Shown here piece after piece: positions 13,985 to 16,320 of a stretch of 16,320 bases of DNA; position 1 is the stretch's first letter, and each line of letters opens with the position of its first letter. The translations under genes were made by a program, and so were the position numbers. The notes under the pieces are model-generated. The model did no database searches, was not told where the DNA came from, and saw only the letters and a program-made list of their open reading frames with translations. Source of the stretch: an uncultured Flavihumibacter sp. (lineage in GTDB: Bacteria; Bacteroidota; Bacteroidia; Chitinophagales; Chitinophagaceae); contig CAMLPA010000021.1 in the NCBI GenBank assembly GCA_946481605.1, forward strand, positions 1 to 16,320, given 5' to 3'.

Positions 13985-16255
13985 ATGCCGGTAAAGTTTG
14001 CAGCCATTTTTAACCTGATCGCGCTCCTGCTTCTTACCGGAAATGTGCAATGCCAGGTAAGTAAAGGAAATTTTTCACTGGTGGAAAACAGGGCTTCTGC
14101 TTTTAATATTGTTCTTCCGGATGAACCATCCAGGGCCGAACAAAAAGCAGCAGGCATTTTCCAGGATTATGTGCGCAGGATATCCGGCGCCATTCTTCCC
14201 ATTATAGCGGAATCCTCCTTCGGGGAAACCGGTTCCGCTGTTTTTATCGGTAAAACCTCACACACGCTGCAATGGAACCGTCAGCCCGTTAAAGGCGAAG
14301 GTTTTGATATCCGTACCGCCGGGAAGCACCTTTACATTACCGGCGGGAGCGGGCAAGGCGTGGTGTATGGCGTTTACACCTTCCTCGAACGTTACCTGGG
14401 TTGCCGGAAATACGCGGCGGGGCAGTCATTTACGCCCAACAATTCAAACATCTCCTTCCCATCCATTTCGATCAGGGAATCACCATCTTTTGTTTTCCGC
14501 CAGGTGTTTTATCCCGAGTCCAACGACCCGGAATACCTCAGTTGGCACAAGCTCCATAAGTTTGAGGATTTGTGGGGCCTGTGGGGACATTCCTTTTTTA
14601 AGATCATTCCTCCCGGCACCTACTTTAAAGCGCATCCCGAATACTTTGCGGAAGTAGGCGGCAAACGACAACCGAGTCAACTGTGCCTCAGCAATACCGA
14701 TGTACTGGAACTTACCACATCGTATATGCGCAAGGCCATCGCTGCGAATCCCGATGCGATGTACTGGTCGATTGGTCAGGAAGATGGCGGTGTTTTCTGC
14801 ACCTGTTCCTCCTGCCGGAAAACTTATGAGGCTGAAGGTAGTCATGCGGGGAGTCTTATCCATTTCATGAATAAAATCGCAGCCCGTTTCCCGGAACAAT
14901 CTTTCACCACGCTGGCTTACGGCCCCACTTCCAAAGCACCTTTAAAGACGGCACCGGCAAGCAATGTATTCATCATCCTGAGCAATATAGATGCTTACCG
15001 GGAGGAGCCGCTGGAAAAAGTAGCTTCCGCAGCAGCCTTCCGAAAAGACCTCGAAAGTTGGAAAAAACTTTCTGCCAACCTGTTCATCTGGGATTATACC
15101 ACCCAGTTCACCAATTACCCCGCCCCCTTCCCCGCCTATATGCATGCCAGCGCGAATGTTGCTTTTTACAGCAACCATAAAGTGAAAGGCGCTTTTATCC
15201 AGGGTTCCGGCGATGGGTTCGGCGATATGAGTGAATGGAACAGCTACCTGTACGCCAAATTGCTCTGGCATCCCCACCTTAACAAAGATTCCCTTTTCAA
15301 AGATTTCACCACAGGCTATTACGGCAAGGCGGCTGAATCCGTTCAAACATATATCACAACACTCACGCAGCAGGTCGCGGAAACCAAAGCGCGGTTAGAC
15401 ATCTATGGCAGTCCCATCGCTTCTTCCCAAGATTACCTTGCTCCGGAACGCGTACAGCGCTTATCTGGCTTACTCTCCATTGCCGAAAAGAAAGCCGGGG
15501 ACGATACCGCGGTTCAACGCAGGTTGATCAAACTCCGGCTGCCACTGACATACACCATACTGGAGCAATCCAAATTTTATGGTATGGAGCCCTTCGGATT
15601 CCTTGAAACAACAAATGGGCACACCACAATCCGTAAAGACTGGCCATCAAAGGTGGAAACCTTCGTTCAACAGGCAAAACAGGCAGGCATTACGGAATTG
15701 TCTGAAGGAGGCAAAAACCCGGACAACTACCTTAAAGACTGGACACTGCTTTTGGATAAAACGACCCGTTTTCTTCCCCTCAACAAAGCTTTCGGTAAAC
15801 CCGTTGTGCTCACCCATCCTTTTACACCGGAATACACACTTAAAAAAGAACGCACCCTCACCGATGCACTTCCCGGCACGGAAGATTTCAGTTACAACTG
15901 GCTCTTTACTTATGGCAACGATATGATCGCCACGATAGACCTGGAGAAAGAGACACCAATTTCTTCCATACAAATGAACTTTCTTTCGGATGCACGGCAT
16001 TACATCTTCCTACCCAACTCAATTGTGGTGGAAATATCCAGCAATGGCACAGACTTTACCCAGATCGGAAAGGAAAATATTCCTGCGCCTGAAGAAGATT
16101 ACAACGTTTCCATCAAACCCTTTACATTCCCGAGCAATACCAATGCACGGTATATCAGGGTAAAAGCCACCGTTCCTCCAGCTGTTCCGGCCTGGCGCAT
16201 GGCTGCGGCCACGCGTAAGCCAGCCTTGTGTATTGACGAGGTTTATGTGAAGTAA
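13985..16255 (+). CDS. Secreted DUF4838 glycoside-hydrolase-like protein with C-terminal F5/8-type-C domain
   Basis: This 756-residue protein has a signal peptide (about 1-23). Residues about 30-150 resemble the N-terminal accessory domain of alpha-glucuronidases and GH20 enzymes (GEGFDIRTAGKHLYITGG, then GVVYGVYTFLERYLG). The centre is a DUF4838-type barrel: YWSIGQEDGG (260-269) precedes a CxCxxC cluster (C272, C274, C277), then EGSHAGSLIHFMNKIA. E266 and D267 are plausible active-site acids, not proven. Residues about 605-756 form a discoidin-like carbohydrate-binding domain (ISSIQMNFL, FLPNSIVVEISSNGTDF, ARYIRVKA). The ATG is 6 bp after the exporter stop, so it belongs to the same operon. 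It may cut or edit the exported polymer, like the hydrolase part of PgaB. No lipobox is present, so it is probably soluble and periplasmic or exported. Confidence 0.85.
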   Translation: MPVKFAAIFNLIALLLLTGNVQCQVSKGNFSLVENRASAFNIVLPDEPSRAEQKAAGIFQDYVRRISGAILPIIAESSFGETGSAVFIGKTSHTLQWNRQPVKGEGFDIRTAGKHLYITGGSGQGVVYGVYTFLERYLGCRKYAAGQSFTPNNSNISFPSISIRESPSFVFRQVFYPESNDPEYLSWHKLHKFEDLWGLWGHSFFKIIPPGTYFKAHPEYFAEVGGKRQPSQLCLSNTDVLELTTSYMRKAIAANPDAMYWSIGQEDGGVFCTCSSCRKTYEAEGSHAGSLIHFMNKIAARFPEQSFTTLAYGPTSKAPLKTAPASNVFIILSNIDAYREEPLEKVASAAAFRKDLESWKKLSANLFIWDYTTQFTNYPAPFPAYMHASANVAFYSNHKVKGAFIQGSGDGFGDMSEWNSYLYAKLLWHPHLNKDSLFKDFTTGYYGKAAESVQTYITTLTQQVAETKARLDIYGSPIASSQDYLAPERVQRLSGLLSIAEKKAGDDTAVQRRLIKLRLPLTYTILEQSKFYGMEPFGFLETTNGHTTIRKDWPSKVETFVQQAKQAGITELSEGGKNPDNYLKDWTLLLDKTTRFLPLNKAFGKPVVLTHPFTPEYTLKKERTLTDALPGTEDFSYNWLFTYGNDMIATIDLEKETPISSIQMNFLSDARHYIFLPNSIVVEISSNGTDFTQIGKENIPAPEEDYNVSIKPFTFPSNTNARYIRVKATVPPAVPAWRMAAATRKPALCIDEVYVK

Positions 16256-16269
16256 ACGAACACAGAAAA

Positions 16270-16320
16270 TTATTCAACTTTCAAAAGCATCACTCCGCTT
16301 TCGCAAGTATTATTCTGATT
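16270..16320 (-). CDS. Possible C-terminal end of a convergent gene (partial)
   Basis: On the minus strand one frame is open from the window edge to a TAA at 16272-16270 and encodes only 16 residues, ending CESGVMLLKVE. The ending is compact and hydrophobic, like the last beta strand of many carbohydrate-active enzymes. The other two minus frames meet stops sooner. If real, the gene converges on the polysaccharide operon with a 14-bp gap. There is too little sequence for a family call, and chance is a fair alternative. Confidence 0.3.
   Translation of the reverse strand, partial: NQNNTCESGVMLLKVE

Noticed and set aside
14036..14057. Lipoprotein signal in the DUF4838 protein (Cys at the end of the signal peptide)
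   Set aside because: The residues before the Cys are NVQ, which do not fit the lipobox with Leu at -3 and Gly/Ala at -1. An ordinary signal peptide is more likely.
1..16320. Mobile elements, CRISPR arrays, tRNA or rRNA genes
   Set aside because: No transposase or integrase frame, spaced direct repeats or tRNA-like cloverleaf was found. Almost all of the window is occupied by intact genes.

Overview
The window looks like chromosomal DNA of a Bacteroidota bacterium, most likely a Chitinophagaceae-type member. The clues are two divergent -7 elements of the Bacteroidota form TAnnTTTG, generally weak or absent Shine-Dalgarno sequences, a YaiO-type outer-membrane barrel, a DUF4838 plus F5/8-type-C carbohydrate protein, and large hybrid histidine kinases beside stand-alone CheB and CheR proteins. 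The organism call is inference from gene content. No rRNA, tRNA, CRISPR array, insertion sequence or integrase was seen.

Left half (1-6297, minus strand): a signalling operon, read from 6297 down to the window edge. Its order is a 1143-residue membrane hybrid histidine kinase (CHASE3-like sensor, GAF, nine-heptad coiled coil, HisKA/HATPase, three receiver domains), a CheR-type methyltransferase, a CheB-type methylesterase without a receiver domain, a protein with an N-terminal receiver followed by a kinase core, and the N-terminal half of a Crp/Fnr-like regulator cut by the window edge. Spacings are 5 bp, a 1-bp stop/start overlap, 4 bp and 21 bp, so all five are probably co-transcribed. There is no MCP, CheA or CheW.

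Centre (6298-6559): a 262-bp divergent promoter region with one Bacteroidota -7 box facing each way, each about 60 bp from its gene.

Right half (6560-16255, plus strand): a probable exopolysaccharide operon. It holds a single-domain response regulator, a membrane-anchored HEAT-repeat protein, two tandem paralogous processive family-2 glycosyltransferases, a 957-residue periplasmic TPR plus outer-membrane beta-barrel protein, and a secreted DUF4838 glycoside-hydrolase-like protein. Gaps are 30, 0, 10, 26 and 6 bp. A perfect 16-bp palindrome followed by a T run lies in the 30-bp gap after the response regulator and could attenuate transcription.

Working model (inference): the two operons form one unit. 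The sensor kinase, perhaps adjusted by CheR/CheB methylation of its own coiled coil, phosphorylates the CheY-like regulator across the shared promoter. That regulator acts on the membrane HEAT protein to control the two synthases. The polymer leaves through the TPR/barrel protein, and the DUF4838 protein trims or binds glycan outside the inner membrane. This would be a synthase-dependent polysaccharide system controlled by phosphorelay rather than by cyclic-di-GMP: no PilZ, GGDEF or EAL domain is present.
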